Assembly (NCBI GenBank): GCA_002077045.2
Contig: KZ111190.1
Coordinates: forward strand, 71,596-135,595
Length of the DNA: 64,000 nucleotides
Direction: 5' to 3'
Source: Rachicladosporium sp. CCFEE 5018
Lineage: Eukaryota; Ascomycota; Dothideomycetes; Cladosporiales; Cladosporiaceae
Shown here piece after piece: positions 52,915 to 63,709 of this stretch. The notes beneath the pieces are model-generated. The model was not told the DNA's origin, ran no database searches, and saw only the letters and a list, made by a program, of their open reading frames with translations. A program made the translations under genes and the position numbers. Every line of letters starts with the position of its first letter. Position 1 is the stretch's first letter.

Positions 52915-54351
52915 CTACACCTCCACCTCTTCCTCCCCATCGTCTCGTACCTCTTCACTCAGCAGCTCTCCCAGCTCCACACTTTCCGCGAGCACAGCTC
53001 TAGCTCGCTCAGCAGATACACCCAGATCCTCGATGACAAGCTGCATGATCAGCTCAGGCACCAACACGCCCTGCACAAAGCCCGAAACACCTCCCTTGAC
53101 GCCTGAAGCAGCCACTAGCGGATCCTTCAGCGTACGTAGCGCATCGCCGAAATGCGACGACACATGCTCCATACACAGCTTCTCGCCCCGAGGACCGTAG
53201 TAGCCGGGCGTGAAAGTCGCCTCGCCGCCGCTGTCTGCGGTGATAAGTGAAAACGCAGTTTTTGACGTTCCAGCGTCGACCTGCTGCTGCAGCCGGTCCC
53301 GGTAGACCGATTGCATTCGCCCGCTGAGCACGGCATTGAGGTGCTTATGGTGCTTCTTCAGTCTCGTATCCAGTCGACTCCACTGAATCTCCGGAAAGCC
53401 TCGTGCTTCCCAGGTCTCCCTCGCCTTTGCTCTACGATGGTACTTGCAAAACCACTGCTGCACTTTGTAGGTCATGCCTTCGCCTTCCGTGTACCTGTCC
53501 TCGAACTCCTGTTGTACTAGTAAAGGCACCTGCACCTGACAAATCCTGCATACAGCGAAAGGCGTGTAAGGCTCCGGATCTGGCAGACCGAGTGTTTTAG
53601 CGTCCACCTCCTCGATATCACTGTCAAGCTCGCTAAGCTCTGACAGGTCGGGCGAGCCAACGGAGTCCGAATCCACGCTTCCCTCTGTCGCGCCCTTCGC
53701 GGGCTTGAACTGCGTCGGTGAACTGCCAAAAGCGAACATGTCTCCACCCTTCGCTTTCTTGAAGGCTGGACCTTTCTCCACTTTCGTCTCCGCCTGCGAG
53801 TCCAGCTTCTTCGCCGCCTTGAAGCCGACCGCGCCTCGTTTCTGCTGCGGACGGGCGGCAGCTTTGCCGTACGTGGTCTGAGATCTTGCAGATGATGTCG
53901 GTGCATGTATATTCACAAGTCCGGCCTTCGACGCCTTATGTCGCTTAGCGAACGACCCCTGTGAACTGAAAATCGGTGTATCTTCGTCGGTCAAGACTTC
54001 TGCTTCGCGTTTGGGACTTATGTTGGCCGGCTTGAACTGTACTGGGCGCCGGAAGGCTCCCACAGAGGGCGAGTCGTTCGTGCCATCTAGCTGTCTGCTC
54101 GCTCTGAAGCCACTGCCTGGAGCTGACTCGGGACTCTGGCGGCGAGGAGCTTCGTCGGAGCTGGATTTGGGCGAGCCGTAGATATCATCTTCTTCTTCAT
54201 CCTCTGCAGCTTTGCTGGTCGCGAAGGAGCTCCGCGTCGTGTTCGATGGTGGTGGCGTAGGAAGTGCATCTACATGGTCATCCTGTGTCGCGTGAGGCTT
54301 GCCATTGACAGTCCTGAGAAGCCTGCCAGAGGTCCTCCCGAGGGTCGGCAT
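52915..54351 (-). CDS. RTC4: RTC4-like protein (copy 2)
   Basis: 478 residues from the ATG at 54351 (MPTLGRTSGRLL), matching copy 1; a longer frame from 54498 is not conserved. The RTC4 domain is intact (PFAVCRICQVQVPLL, QQWFCKYHRRAKA, YYGPRGEKLCMEHV). The disordered N-terminal half differs by small changes (EEDDEDVGRSPE/EDEEEDDIYGSPK). The end differs (VREHSEGMAMEG/VRDDGEEEVEV). Confidence 0.87.
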   Translation of the reverse strand: MPTLGRTSGRLLRTVNGKPHATQDDHVDALPTPPPSNTTRSSFATSKAAEDEEEDDIYGSPKSSSDEAPRRQSPESAPGSGFRASRQLDGTNDSPSVGAFRRPVQFKPANISPKREAEVLTDEDTPIFSSQGSFAKRHKASKAGLVNIHAPTSSARSQTTYGKAAARPQQKRGAVGFKAAKKLDSQAETKVEKGPAFKKAKGGDMFAFGSSPTQFKPAKGATEGSVDSDSVGSPDLSELSELDSDIEEVDAKTLGLPDPEPYTPFAVCRICQVQVPLLVQQEFEDRYTEGEGMTYKVQQWFCKYHRRAKARETWEARGFPEIQWSRLDTRLKKHHKHLNAVLSGRMQSVYRDRLQQQVDAGTSKTAFSLITADSGGEATFTPGYYGPRGEKLCMEHVSSHFGDALRTLKDPLVAASGVKGGVSGFVQGVLVPELIMQLVIEDLGVSAERARAVLAESVELGELLSEEVRDDGEEEVEV

Positions 54352-54733
54352 GATGGTCAGCAGAGAGCTTTGCGAAGACGCTGTATGTGCGTCGTGACAA
54401 GCATATACATAGGCATAAATATGTGCAATGCGGCAGATTGAGAGCTTAGATGGACTCGAGATGAAGTAGACGCGCGCGAGACGGACAGACTTTGGCATTC
54501 AACGCGGTGCCACGTGACGCAAATTGAATTGCCTTTGGTTCACGCACGGGAAATGGTGTGCACATGCATGGTGCTGTTCGCATTGCTTCTAGGCTTTTGT
54601 ATGTATACTTCATGCCGGCTTGCTGCCGTGCTACTCATCGCCCTTGTTCTAGGCCGAGACCATTGTTCGCCCTTGGACATCACCTTCTTGATGACAAACG
54701 CTACAGCGAAGCCATTGGCTTACGCTCGGCAAT
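54352..54733. other. Intergenic: RTC4 promoter and pyrophosphatase 3' end (copy 2)
   Basis: 382 bases; partly diverged from 12553-12926. No gene seen. Confidence 0.55.
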
Positions 54734-56039
54734 TCATGCAGAAGCACCAGAGATGTAGAACCACTTGTCAATCGACGAGTCGATCGGCGCAGGAGCCAAG
54801 TTCTCACCCTGAGGGATCTTGAGCGACGACGCATCGACGCGGTTCTTGCTGTGCGAGACGGAGGTGGTGGTGCTGGGAAGTGTTAGCAGAGCCAAAGTCT
54901 TGCCTGCCCGCATTCAATGCAAACTCACAGATCAATCTCGCCCGGCTGCGTCTTGCCCGTAATGAGCCTCTCCCAAGCCTCAGCACACTCCCTCACAACC
55001 TCCATAGCGTACTTCTTGTTCTTGCACTCCCCGGAGAACGCAAACTGGTTCTCCGGCTTACCATCAGGGATCTTGTAAATCCTGAACCACTCGTTCGTAG
55101 CCCTGAGCAAACCTGGCAAGTGCCTCTCCACATCCTCGATATCGTTCAGTCTTGGTGCAAGCGGGTCGTTGACATCAATGACCATGATCTTCCAGTCCGT
55201 CTCGCCCTCGTCCAGCAGTGCCATGACGCCGAGGACTTTGACCTGCTTGACTTCACCGGGCTTGGCGACGAGCTCGCCGATCTCGCAGACATCGAGAGGG
55301 TCGTTGTCGCCATTCATTTTTGTCTCGGGGTGGGTCACGTTGGGATCCTCCCAGGTTTGGGGGAAGGCGCCGTAGTTCCAGAGGTAGCCTTTGTGGGGGA
55401 AGCAGTTGCGGACGAAGCGGAGCTTGCCTTTCTTAGTGTCCTGCTTGATGGGGTTGAGTGTCTCGTCCTTGGAGATCTGTAGTGTTGTCCAGTCAGTACA
55501 TGTGTCCATTGGCCGTCAATGGCTGATGCCAGTCGATTTGCTGCGAGGACCCGTGTACGTACCTCCTGCTTAGCATTGGTCCACCTCGGAATCTCCACCA
55601 CCATGTTCAGCACCGTCTGCTGCTCATTGGCATACAGCGGGATGTCATGGAAGGGCGACACCGGCACGCCATCCTTCTCAATATAAATGCGGTGCTCGAG
55701 CGTGTGAGGAGCCCCGATCTTGCGAGCCGTGAACACGCTCGGGGCCTTGCCCTCGTACCCGCCACGCGAAGGGAGTGTTTGTGCAGACATGTTTCCTTGC
55801 TGTTGTTGTGATGGATTGGAAGGAAAGTGCGAGCTCAGTTGTGCTGCACGACGAGTTGATGTTTGGGAAGGAATTTTGGCGAGGGTAGTGGGGCAGCTGC
55901 GGGCGGTGGTTGAAACCCTGGGGTTGAGGTGGCGGTGGAGCGTGGAGTATGCAGTTACGCGGTTGGCTGCGCTGGGTCGGAAGATGGCGATGCGATGGCT
56001 CAATGATCGTAGAGCGGTGTGCACGCGCATAGGCGTCAT
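54734..56039 (-). CDS. IPP1: Soluble inorganic pyrophosphatase (copy 2)
   Basis: Exons 55563-56039, 54929-55476 and 54734-54872; introns 86 nt and 56 nt (GTGAGT...CCCAG). Start options match copy 1: MSAQTL at 55790 (cytosolic-type, 304 residues) or MTPMRVHTAL at 56039, which adds 83 residues without any acidic residue. The extension has the same length as in copy 1 and differs only by substitutions (LLPLSH/LRSLSH, FHPSAANRVIAF/FRPSAANRVTAY), as expected if it is translated. The active-site region (GDNDPLDVCE, WNYGAFPQTWEDP) is identical in both copies. Confidence 0.92.
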
Positions 56040-56522
56040 GCAGTAGATTTGATGGCCTTGAAAGGCCGAGGATAGCTTCAATGAGGCTCTTTGGTGGGCA
56101 TGAGGCGCACTGCAGAGCTCGGGAAAAGCAGGGTGTCACGGTACGTCTGGCCCCTGACCGCACTGGTTCACGAACTTTGACAATCGCTTCACATCACAGA
56201 CACCATCATGAGCTCACGGGTGATCATTTCAATGGTCCGTAATCCTGGCATTATCTACAAGTACGGCTGCATTCTTCTCATCCCCGAGGCGCCTGACCAG
56301 AGCCCGCATTCACTACATAGAGGGAGCATTTCATGCCACAAACCCATCACTGTGGGGTAATTCATCCCCATATGCGATGCAGCCCAGCATTTCCGCTCAA
56401 GTCGCTGAGCGGGACTGGCGGCCCAGGGCTGAACGGCCTCCCGCTACCAATTGCTGCGCCATGGCCCGAGTGAAGTCGCGTGGAATCGCCTCGCGAGAAA
56501 GACGGGCGTAGCTCATGGCCAG
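56040..56522. other. Intergenic region and remnant 3' coding sequence of the disordered-protein gene
   Basis: Part of this stretch (56362-56522) still matches the C-terminal coding sequence of copy 1, but after the upstream frameshift it lies beyond the new stop. 56040-56361 is ordinary intergenic sequence with indels relative to copy 1. Confidence 0.6.
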
Positions 56523-58782
56523 CTACGTACTCGTCCCTTGTTGCAGACCGCATGGACTGACCATACGGGCTATGTCTAGTACTCTGCACTGACGGAGGGT
56601 CCTGGAATCTGAATGAAGCTGCTCGGGTGCTATGCAGTGACATCGTTGTACTACCCCCATGGAAGCCCTGGCTAAGGCAGACGTGGGAACCTGCTGCAGC
56701 AAGTCCCGGTCGAGCGGGCTGAGATGATCCTGGGGGTGATGGTCAGGCCCATTGTCGAGCATTTGCTCATCGCCGTCAATCATCGGCGGCGCCATTTCAG
56801 ACTGAGGCGCGCCCCAGATACTATGATCCGCCATTCCCACTCCTAGACCGAACGCTACGCCTGTAGGTGGGCGACATGGGATAAAGGATACGTGCACTTC
56901 ACGTCGAAATCGTCGCGCATTGTCCGGTTGCTCATAAGCGTCTTGATCTTCCAAGTACGTGTTCTTTGGCTCAATAGCATTGTGTTGACGGTGCGGTGAC
57001 CTGACAATGATCTCGTGAGGAATCGTGTCTGTTCCAGCCCTAGCGGTGCGTATATCAGGTTGCAGCATTCGAGCTTCATCAAGCGCTGCTCCGGCAGTCC
57101 GTAGTAGCTTCGCAGTCGGAGAAGTAGAGCCTGGCTCCAAGTTCTCCTTATCGCTCGGCAGATTCTCTGTATCGGCGAGCTGCGTATCGTGGTCTCGAGC
57201 CAGTGCGCGCATCCTGCTTCGGAGTCGAAGAATGTCAGGCGTGCTTGGATCCGGGGAGGTCGAATGCGGCGCTACAGATTTGATGTCTGGCTCCAGTGGG
57301 CGTCTAGGCAGCCTGGGTAATGACAATGATGTCCTTGAAGTAGTGCGATGCCGCGGAGCTGGATTCCCATCTACGAGCGGCTTGTACAGCCCTAAATGTA
57401 AGTCGGCTGGTGCTCGGTCTGTTCCCATCCAGACGCCTCGGCCGGGGAGATCAACGGGAGGCTGTAATGTATGCACTTCCGGTGTAAGCTTCGTGCTCTT
57501 GCCATGATTCTCGCCGTCATGTAAACTTCTGCCTCCAGGATTTGACGCTTCCTGGATGCCGGGTATAGCGCCTAGTCGTTGTCTCGGTGCCGGTATGGCA
57601 TCTGACTGTGACCATGTGAAGCAGCTCGTCGAGTGAATTTGTTGATATGCATGATCCGCAGCTGGTCGATTTACAGATGGCAGCTTCGTCGACCTAGCGG
57701 TCAGCTCGCGAGGTTGGGGCGCCTTCGTTGTGGGGACCGAGTGTAATACAGACGCTGGAAGCTTGCTAGCTGGATCTTCAAGGTGCATGCTAGCGACCGG
57801 TGATGGCTGTCGAGGGCCTGCCGTCAAAGCATCGAAGTAAGCAGAGATTTCACAATTCTCGATCTGGCGTTTCGCGTCTTGCTTTGATGGCCTGCGCGAT
57901 TCGGGTTCCACAATGTTCTCAGCTGGAGACTTGGTCTTGTGCAGGAAACGCATCTCGTTAAACACCAAGTCAGGCACTGCTTCAGATCAGCGGGTGATGA
58001 CTCTGCCAGGGCGACTGGACTCGACCGTACGTCCAGTGTTCTTGCCGGACAGCTGGGTAGATGCGCGACCGTGGCTGAAAAGCCCTGCAGTAGCCTCCGT
58101 CTTCAGCTGAAGTCAGAATGTCAGCTCTTGTCGTAGTCGAACCTTTTCGTCCACATACCGTGAGTCGTCCGGACTTGCCACCGTTCCTGAGCTGAAAGCT
58201 TTGGACGAGTCCCGCGGTCCGGGAACCATCGCCACTGCGATGCGATCTTCGTCGACGTGACTTCGGAGCGTCTTGGTCATCGATGGGTCTGTCTTGCTTA
58301 CTCTTCTTCTTCTTCGGCTCATAGTGATCAGCTTTGGTCTTGTGCCTCGGTCGCCGTTCATATGTCCTGGTGACTGGCTCAGGCGATGCTCGCGCAGACC
58401 GCGACTTAGCTGCTGAGGGTTGTCGTCGATCTGGAGGCCGTGCTGGGCTGACACTGTCGCGCTCACGTTGTTCATGTCGTTCGCGATCAGACTCACGTGG
58501 GCGACCATGAGTAGCGTCTCTATCGTGCTCCGGTGCTTCCCGAGCCAACGGCACGATGATGGAGCTATCACTGTGGTACTGTCTTCGCTTGTGGCGGTAT
58601 CTACGCTCTGGCTTGTTGACTACCTCAGCCTCGATAGCAAAGTCAGGTCGAGGAGGCGCCTGTGGATCCTCAGGTGGTTCCCGATCAGTAGTCGTTTGCA
58701 GCCATCGATGTATGTCCATTACCTGCGGTGATGATGGGTTCAGGATCAGGTCACTTGGTGTATTGAGGCGGTGAGGCCTCAA
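56523..58782 (-). CDS. Disordered fungal protein of unknown function (copy 2), C terminus frameshifted
   Basis: Counterpart of 14561-16982, with the same exon plan: first exon from 58782 with the Arg-rich N terminus, a short middle exon, and the long third exon starting LPDLVFNEMRFLHK near 57976. One base is missing near 56671-56682 relative to copy 1 (CCTGGCTAAGGC against CCTGGCTGAAGCC, plus strand). After LLQQVPTS the frame therefore changes and stops at 56523. The former C-terminal 90 or so residues (SLHSTRAASFRFQD to LHRIWG) remain readable in the old frame to 56362, so the change is recent or an error. No function recognised. Confidence 0.7.
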
Positions 58783-61015
58783 CCCCTTAAATTATTGCTA
58801 CTGGTTGCGTTCGGTAGCACAGCCGATATTGTATGGCACAATTCAATCGCATGTATATACCACAAACAGGAGAAGGGGTGTAGCAGAGAAGCTCTTCGAA
58901 AGCATGAGGTCTGGAAATTGATGTTCGGGCTCACCTTGCCGCGCGAAGATCAGGCAGGTGCGTTGTGAATACTCGCTCCTGCCTTCGTGATGTACTTCGT
59001 CTCTTGGCATATGCAGGTGGGCATGTACGCAAGTGATGAGTGAACGAAACAACATCCCAAGGGAATTTCGATCTTAGGTCTCTCCATGGTAATACTTCCG
59101 AGCTATCTGTTGCTGCGGTGCAGCATATGCCTGCGTTCTCAAGGGGAGAAGCCCTCGAGCAATGTCAGTGATCTCCTTGAGAAGTCGGAAGTTCACCTAT
59201 GTCGCTGTTCCGTTCAGGTACGCTTGTCATATCACTTGCGCGGTGCGTTTCACTGCATTGAGATGCGCGTTTACTACGATTGCCATGCAAGAGCCCAATG
59301 CTCTTTCCAAATGCCATGGGCTTAGTAATTTTCGGTCAATTTCAGTGCATGACGGGCGCATCACATCGAGCTGCCCCCAATTCCTTGAACACCTCACTTC
59401 GCGGCTAAGAGCCTACATGTTGCATGCGCGGGAGGAGAAGTCCACCACCTGGGCGGTGGTGACATTCGCAAGTGGCATCCTCCACGACCTCTATCAACGG
59501 GATCGGCGACATGCCTGCATCGAAGGAGTGGCATACTCAACTACCGATGACTCTTGAGGTTACACAGCATTGCTGCGGCCAGGACATAAAGTGATGCATG
59601 CGCGCAGCCGGTGTGCATGTTCCGTACTGCCTGTACCAGGTCACGAGGAGATGCTCCAGCATCAGTCATGGGAGTGGATCGTATCAACAGTCGACCGTGA
59701 CCGTACCTCGTAGATGAAGTTGGAAGAGACCTTAGTCGACATTACTTGCAAAACCGGCGAAGCACTACCGCCGGGTTTCGGGGCGGGCACACTTGCTCAT
59801 TGCCAGACCGATAAAGCGTCGGCAGCCTAATTAGCCGAGACACTCGAAGTACCGCATCTTGTGCGACACAACCGCCAAACGACACGTCGTCTTTCGTGCT
59901 AGCTTGGTCTCGAAATATGCCTCACCATGCCACGCCGCCCTCGAAGTGCACTCGATCAGCCCAGCCATATTGCAGTGGCGCCTCACTCCGCATCCATAGC
60001 TCCCACGCTGCATGCGGGAACCATCGTTCCAGCTGCTAGCTGCCGAGATCTTAGCACGCGAGCGCCAATTACAGCAACAGCTTGTCGAGCAAATGTGGAG
60101 GAAGGGAGTGATGAACCTGCGAATGCCGCATGATGGGACGAGCACGGGACGACTGCCAGAGCTCGCGAGCAATCTAGCGCAGCCAGCATCCAATCTGTAG
60201 CTTGATCGTGGTCTGCTATTCGCTGCGAGGCTCACAGCTCACATGCCTGCGGTCCACTCACACTGCTCGCCGACTGGCAATTTCGTTGCTGCTAGGTGCG
60301 AGTAAATCCACCTAGTGGCTGCACGAAAGTTTATCCGGACCGCGATCTCGTCATACTCCACGAGTGCATTGGTTGCGAGTGGGCGCAAAAACGCCACATA
60401 TTGCAGCCATGAGCCGACATTGATTGCCTTGAATAATACCTGCCTTTTTGCTGCATTGTTCGAGCGCAAGCTAGCAAAGCAATAAGATCTGTATCGCCGG
60501 GGTGAAGTCCACTACCCCTCCATCCAACCCCACCATCGACATCACCTCTCCGATGGAAGCTTTGTCTTGACCCTACTTGAACGTCCAAGACGCAATACTC
60601 CCAACGAGCTAACACCAAACTATGCAACTAGCTCACCGGTCCACAGTGCATCGCGTCTGCTAGCATAGGTAGATCCATACAGGGCTCGGTCGAAGCCCGG
60701 TGCAACCGCTGCTCATTGGGAGATGAGCCACGTGCATGGTTGACGTGTGCGCTCGTTTTGTGATAGTGTACAGCAAGGCGCATGTGATCGACAGGCTACA
60801 CACTCCACACCCTAGTCCTGGTTCAGCCCGGCACACACTACTTGCGCATCCCACAAACGTCACTTACCTTACCTGCGCTCACTTCCCTCTTATCTTACAC
60901 TCTGACAAACCTGCGACAACTGTGCGATCTTGAGCGACAAGAACGTGTGATTGAGAGTTCGCGGTGCTGTGCGCATTCCTTCATTCGGTCTTTACTGTCA
61001 CGGCCGTTTGACAAC
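58783..61015. other. 2.2 kb without a confident gene (copy 2)
   Basis: Counterpart of 16983-19214. It contains a 131-codon plus-strand frame (59162-59557) that is split in copy 1 by indels near 17575, and the same 62-codon frame as copy 1 at 60012-60200. No confident gene. Confidence 0.5.
60012..60200 (+). CDS. Possible small ORF, 62 codons (copy 2)
   Basis: Identical at the protein level to 18210-18398 (MREPSFQLLAAEIL...). The surrounding 290 bases are also almost identical, so this is weak support for coding. Confidence 0.25.
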   Translation: MREPSFQLLAAEILARERQLQQQLVEQMWRKGVMNLRMPHDGTSTGRLPELASNLAQPASNL

Positions 61016-61946
61016 ATGTCGAAGCTATTTATCGGGTGCGACGGCTCACTCCTACCGATAGCGCAACGTTGCATTGTGCAAGACTGACAGTATCACGCCA
61101 GTGGCCTTGCATGGCATACCGACGACCAGACTTTGCGCGCGAAGTTCGAGGAGTTTGGTGAGGTTCAGGAAGCTGTGAGCATCGCTCTCGTCGCATAGCC
61201 GCGGCGCACCGATTACTGATACCTGCTAGATCGTCGTCAAGGACCGCGATACCGGTCGCAGCCGTGGCTTCGGCTTTGTGCGTTTTGCGCAGGACTCGGA
61301 GGCTGATAATGCAGTATCGCAAATGAACAACGTCGAGTAGGCGTATTGCGACCGAGGGATCTTGGACAATATCTCTGACTATGCGCACAGATTCGACGGC
61401 CGCACCATCCGCGTTGACAAGGCATCTGAGCGTGGTGGTGGCGGAGGAGGTGGTGGAGGCGGGTTTGGTGGCGGACGTGGTATGACTACACAAGAGCGTC
61501 TTTGAGAGTACACAAGCTGACTGAACAGAAGGCGGCGGCTACAGTGGTGGCGGTGGACGTGGTGGCTACCAGGGAGGCGGTGGCGGATACCAGCAAGGTG
61601 GCTATCAGGGAGGCGGCGGCTACCAGGGTGGCGGTGGTGGCGGATACCAGGGCGGTGGTGGAGGAGGTAATCCACGGCGTATTATTGCATATTGCTTCAC
61701 ACAACTGACACGATCGTCCAGGCTATAGCGGCGGTGGCGGCGGCAACAACTGGCGTGGCGGTGGTGGAGGAGGCGGCTACCAGGGAGGCGGCGGTGGTGG
61801 TAAGTTCCACTGAACAATTACAAGCTGACCAATTTGGCTGACAATATGCAGGTCAAGGCGGCTACGGTGGTCAGCAAGACGGTGGCTCTGGCGGCTACCA
61901 GGGCGGCCAGCAGCAGCAGCAGGGTGGCGGAGGTGGTGGGTGGTAG
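61016..61946 (+). CDS. Glycine-rich RRM RNA-binding protein (complete copy)
   Basis: Complete version of the gene truncated at 19984. The ATG at 61016 begins MSKLFIG. Six short introns follow; the first has an unusual GTGCGA donor and the last is about 61800-61851. The RRM covers about residues 1-78 with RNP2 (LFIGGL) and RNP1 (RGFGFVRF), then alternating Gly-rich runs with Tyr/Gln (GGYQGGGG, GGYQQGG, NNWRGGGG). The last exon adds GYGGQQDGGSGGYQGGQQQQQ and ends in GGW with TAG at 61944-61946. Such proteins bind RNA and are often cold- or stress-induced; the low-complexity tail may support condensate formation (inference from composition). Confidence 0.9.
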
Positions 61947-62500
61947 TTCATGGCTTGCCCCTCGTGCAACCTACATACCTCTCATGCTTGAGATTTCCTA
62001 GTGCAACGGCGCAGGAAGGAGGACTCGGTGCGAAGGTGATCTTCAGATTGCATTGACTCGAAATACCCGACTGTCGCGGCAGCTGCGAGGTCGTGCTACC
62101 TCATGTAGATGAGAAGTTCAAAAGCTAGCTCAAGAAAGATCCGATCACTGTGCATCACTCCTGCTCCTCCAAGTGCGCGATCTGTGCACGATCAGGAAGT
62201 GAAGTCGATTTACGAGTCCAGGCCCTAGCCCAACTAACGAATACTGTCCGCCGCACCTGCATTTCACCCTTGCTGGCCACGTGCAATCGGCTTGATGGAA
62301 GATGATCCGGGCGATGCTACGGAAGCAGACACAAGCCGCGCAGGCATGTTCTTCGTCTGCCCCTAGCGCGCGGTAAATGGACTAAGTTCTGCCACTGCCG
62401 CTGCCGGAGAACTCAAAAGACTAAATCACAGCCGATCGGCTATGTCATGCACAATTTTCTTGATAACATTAATGCTCTATCACAATATGAATTAGCGATC
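61947..62500. other. Intergenic: RRM 3' UTR and RCL1 promoter
   Basis: 554 bases, tandem plus-strand genes on either side. An upstream in-frame ATG at 62447 could extend RCL1 by 18 residues. No other feature. Confidence 0.55.
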
Positions 62501-63709
62501 ATGGCGATGTCGACTGGACCACCACCCCTGAAGTTCACCGGCTCAAAATACCTTGTCCAGCGGCTTGTGCTTGCCACCCTCACCGGCCGGCCGATTCGTA
62601 TCTCGCAAATTCGAGCATCTTCACACACAGCACCTGGTCTGTCACCGCACGAGGTCTCTTTCCTCCGCCTCTTGGATGCAATCACGAATGGCTCCCAAAT
62701 CGAATTCTCCTACACTGGTACTACAGTAGCCTACAAGCCTGGGCTCATCACCGGCTCAGCAGCAGGCTATGGCGCAGCGGGCGGAGTGATCCGTCATGAG
62801 TTGCCTGCAGAATGCTCGAGAGGCGTAGCGTACTTCCTCATCCCTCTGTGCATCCTAGCGCCTTTTGCCAAGTCAGCGGTGAATGTAATTCTCACTGGAC
62901 CGGGTGTTATCACGAGTGCGACGGAGGCAGGGGATGTAAGTGTGGATACTGTGAGATCGGCCATACTGCCTGTGCTCAAGAATTTTGGCATTGAGAATGG
63001 GCTTGAGGTCAGGATCCTGAGGCGATCGAATACTGGAAGGAATGGAAAGGGAGGTGGAGGGGAGGTACAGCTGGTGTTTGGGCATCAGGTGAGGTTGCCG
63101 AAGACTGTGCACTTGATGAGCGCGGGTACTGTAAAAAGAGTTCGTGGTGTGGCGTACTCGACTGGAGTTGCTGGTGCGAACAATGCGAGGTTGATCGAAG
63201 CAGCCAGAGGTGTGCTGAACGACTTCGTGCCAGATACATACATCTACTCGGATGTCAGTGGTGCGCCGCTTGTCGCAGCACCGGAGAAGAGCAATCCTGC
63301 AGCGAAGAAAAAGACTGGCCTTGGCTTTGGGCTAAGTCTGGTGGCAGAGTCGAATACGAATGTGCTGTACTCGGCTGATATTGCGAGTCCGCCTGCAGGT
63401 GGCGTGACGCCTGAGGACCTGGGCAGGCAATGCGCACTTCAGCTACTGGAGTCCATCAAGCAAGGTGGCTGTGCCAGTGCTATCGCAGCACCTACTATGC
63501 TTACATTGATGGCTATGGGAAGCGAGGATGTGAGCAGAATGTCACTAGGCAAAGACGTACTAGGCTCTGAGCAGGTTGTGCAACTTGCGCGGGATCTACG
63601 AACCTTTGGCATGAGCGGGTGGGGTTTGAGAGAAGGCGATGCCGAGGATGAGGTCGTTGTCAGCATTGTCGGTAAGGGTGTAGGGAATGTTGGCAGAAAG
63701 ATTGCCTGA
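62501..63709 (+). CDS. RCL1: RNA 3'-terminal phosphate cyclase-like protein RCL1
   Basis: Small-subunit processome protein, needed for pre-rRNA cleavage at site A2 in yeast, related to RNA 3'-phosphate cyclases but without cyclase activity. The start at 62501 gives MAMSTGPPPLKFTGSKYL. Family blocks follow: RLVLATLTGRPIRI, GLSPHEVSFLRLLDAITNGS, YKPGLITG, the RCL insert-domain region, HLMSAGTVKRVRGVAYS, and a C-terminal part with DIASPPAGGVTPEDLGRQCALQLLESI. A true cyclase would carry a catalytic histidine in the HxGG(Q)-type motif near the C terminus; I see none, which fits RCL1. Single exon, 402 residues. It has no duplicate in the window because copy 1 is interrupted just before. Confidence 0.93.
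   Translation: MAMSTGPPPLKFTGSKYLVQRLVLATLTGRPIRISQIRASSHTAPGLSPHEVSFLRLLDAITNGSQIEFSYTGTTVAYKPGLITGSAAGYGAAGGVIRHELPAECSRGVAYFLIPLCILAPFAKSAVNVILTGPGVITSATEAGDVSVDTVRSAILPVLKNFGIENGLEVRILRRSNTGRNGKGGGGEVQLVFGHQVRLPKTVHLMSAGTVKRVRGVAYSTGVAGANNARLIEAARGVLNDFVPDTYIYSDVSGAPLVAAPEKSNPAAKKKTGLGFGLSLVAESNTNVLYSADIASPPAGGVTPEDLGRQCALQLLESIKQGGCASAIAAPTMLTLMAMGSEDVSRMSLGKDVLGSEQVVQLARDLRTFGMSGWGLREGDAEDEVVVSIVGKGVGNVGRKIA

Larger units (their letters stand above)
41873..61785. repeat. Copy 2 of the roughly 20 kb direct duplication
   Basis: This is the partner of 1-19984. The offset drifts from 41872 at the left to 41801 at the right through small indels. Sequence left of 41873 (the MFS C-terminal part) and right of 61785 (end of the RRM gene, RCL1) has no partner in the window, because copy 1 is cut off by the window edge and by the N gap. 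Confidence 0.97.

Noticed and set aside
54352..54498. Extended start for copy 2 RTC4
   Set aside because: Copy 1 starts at MPTLGRTSG and has no equivalent open extension.
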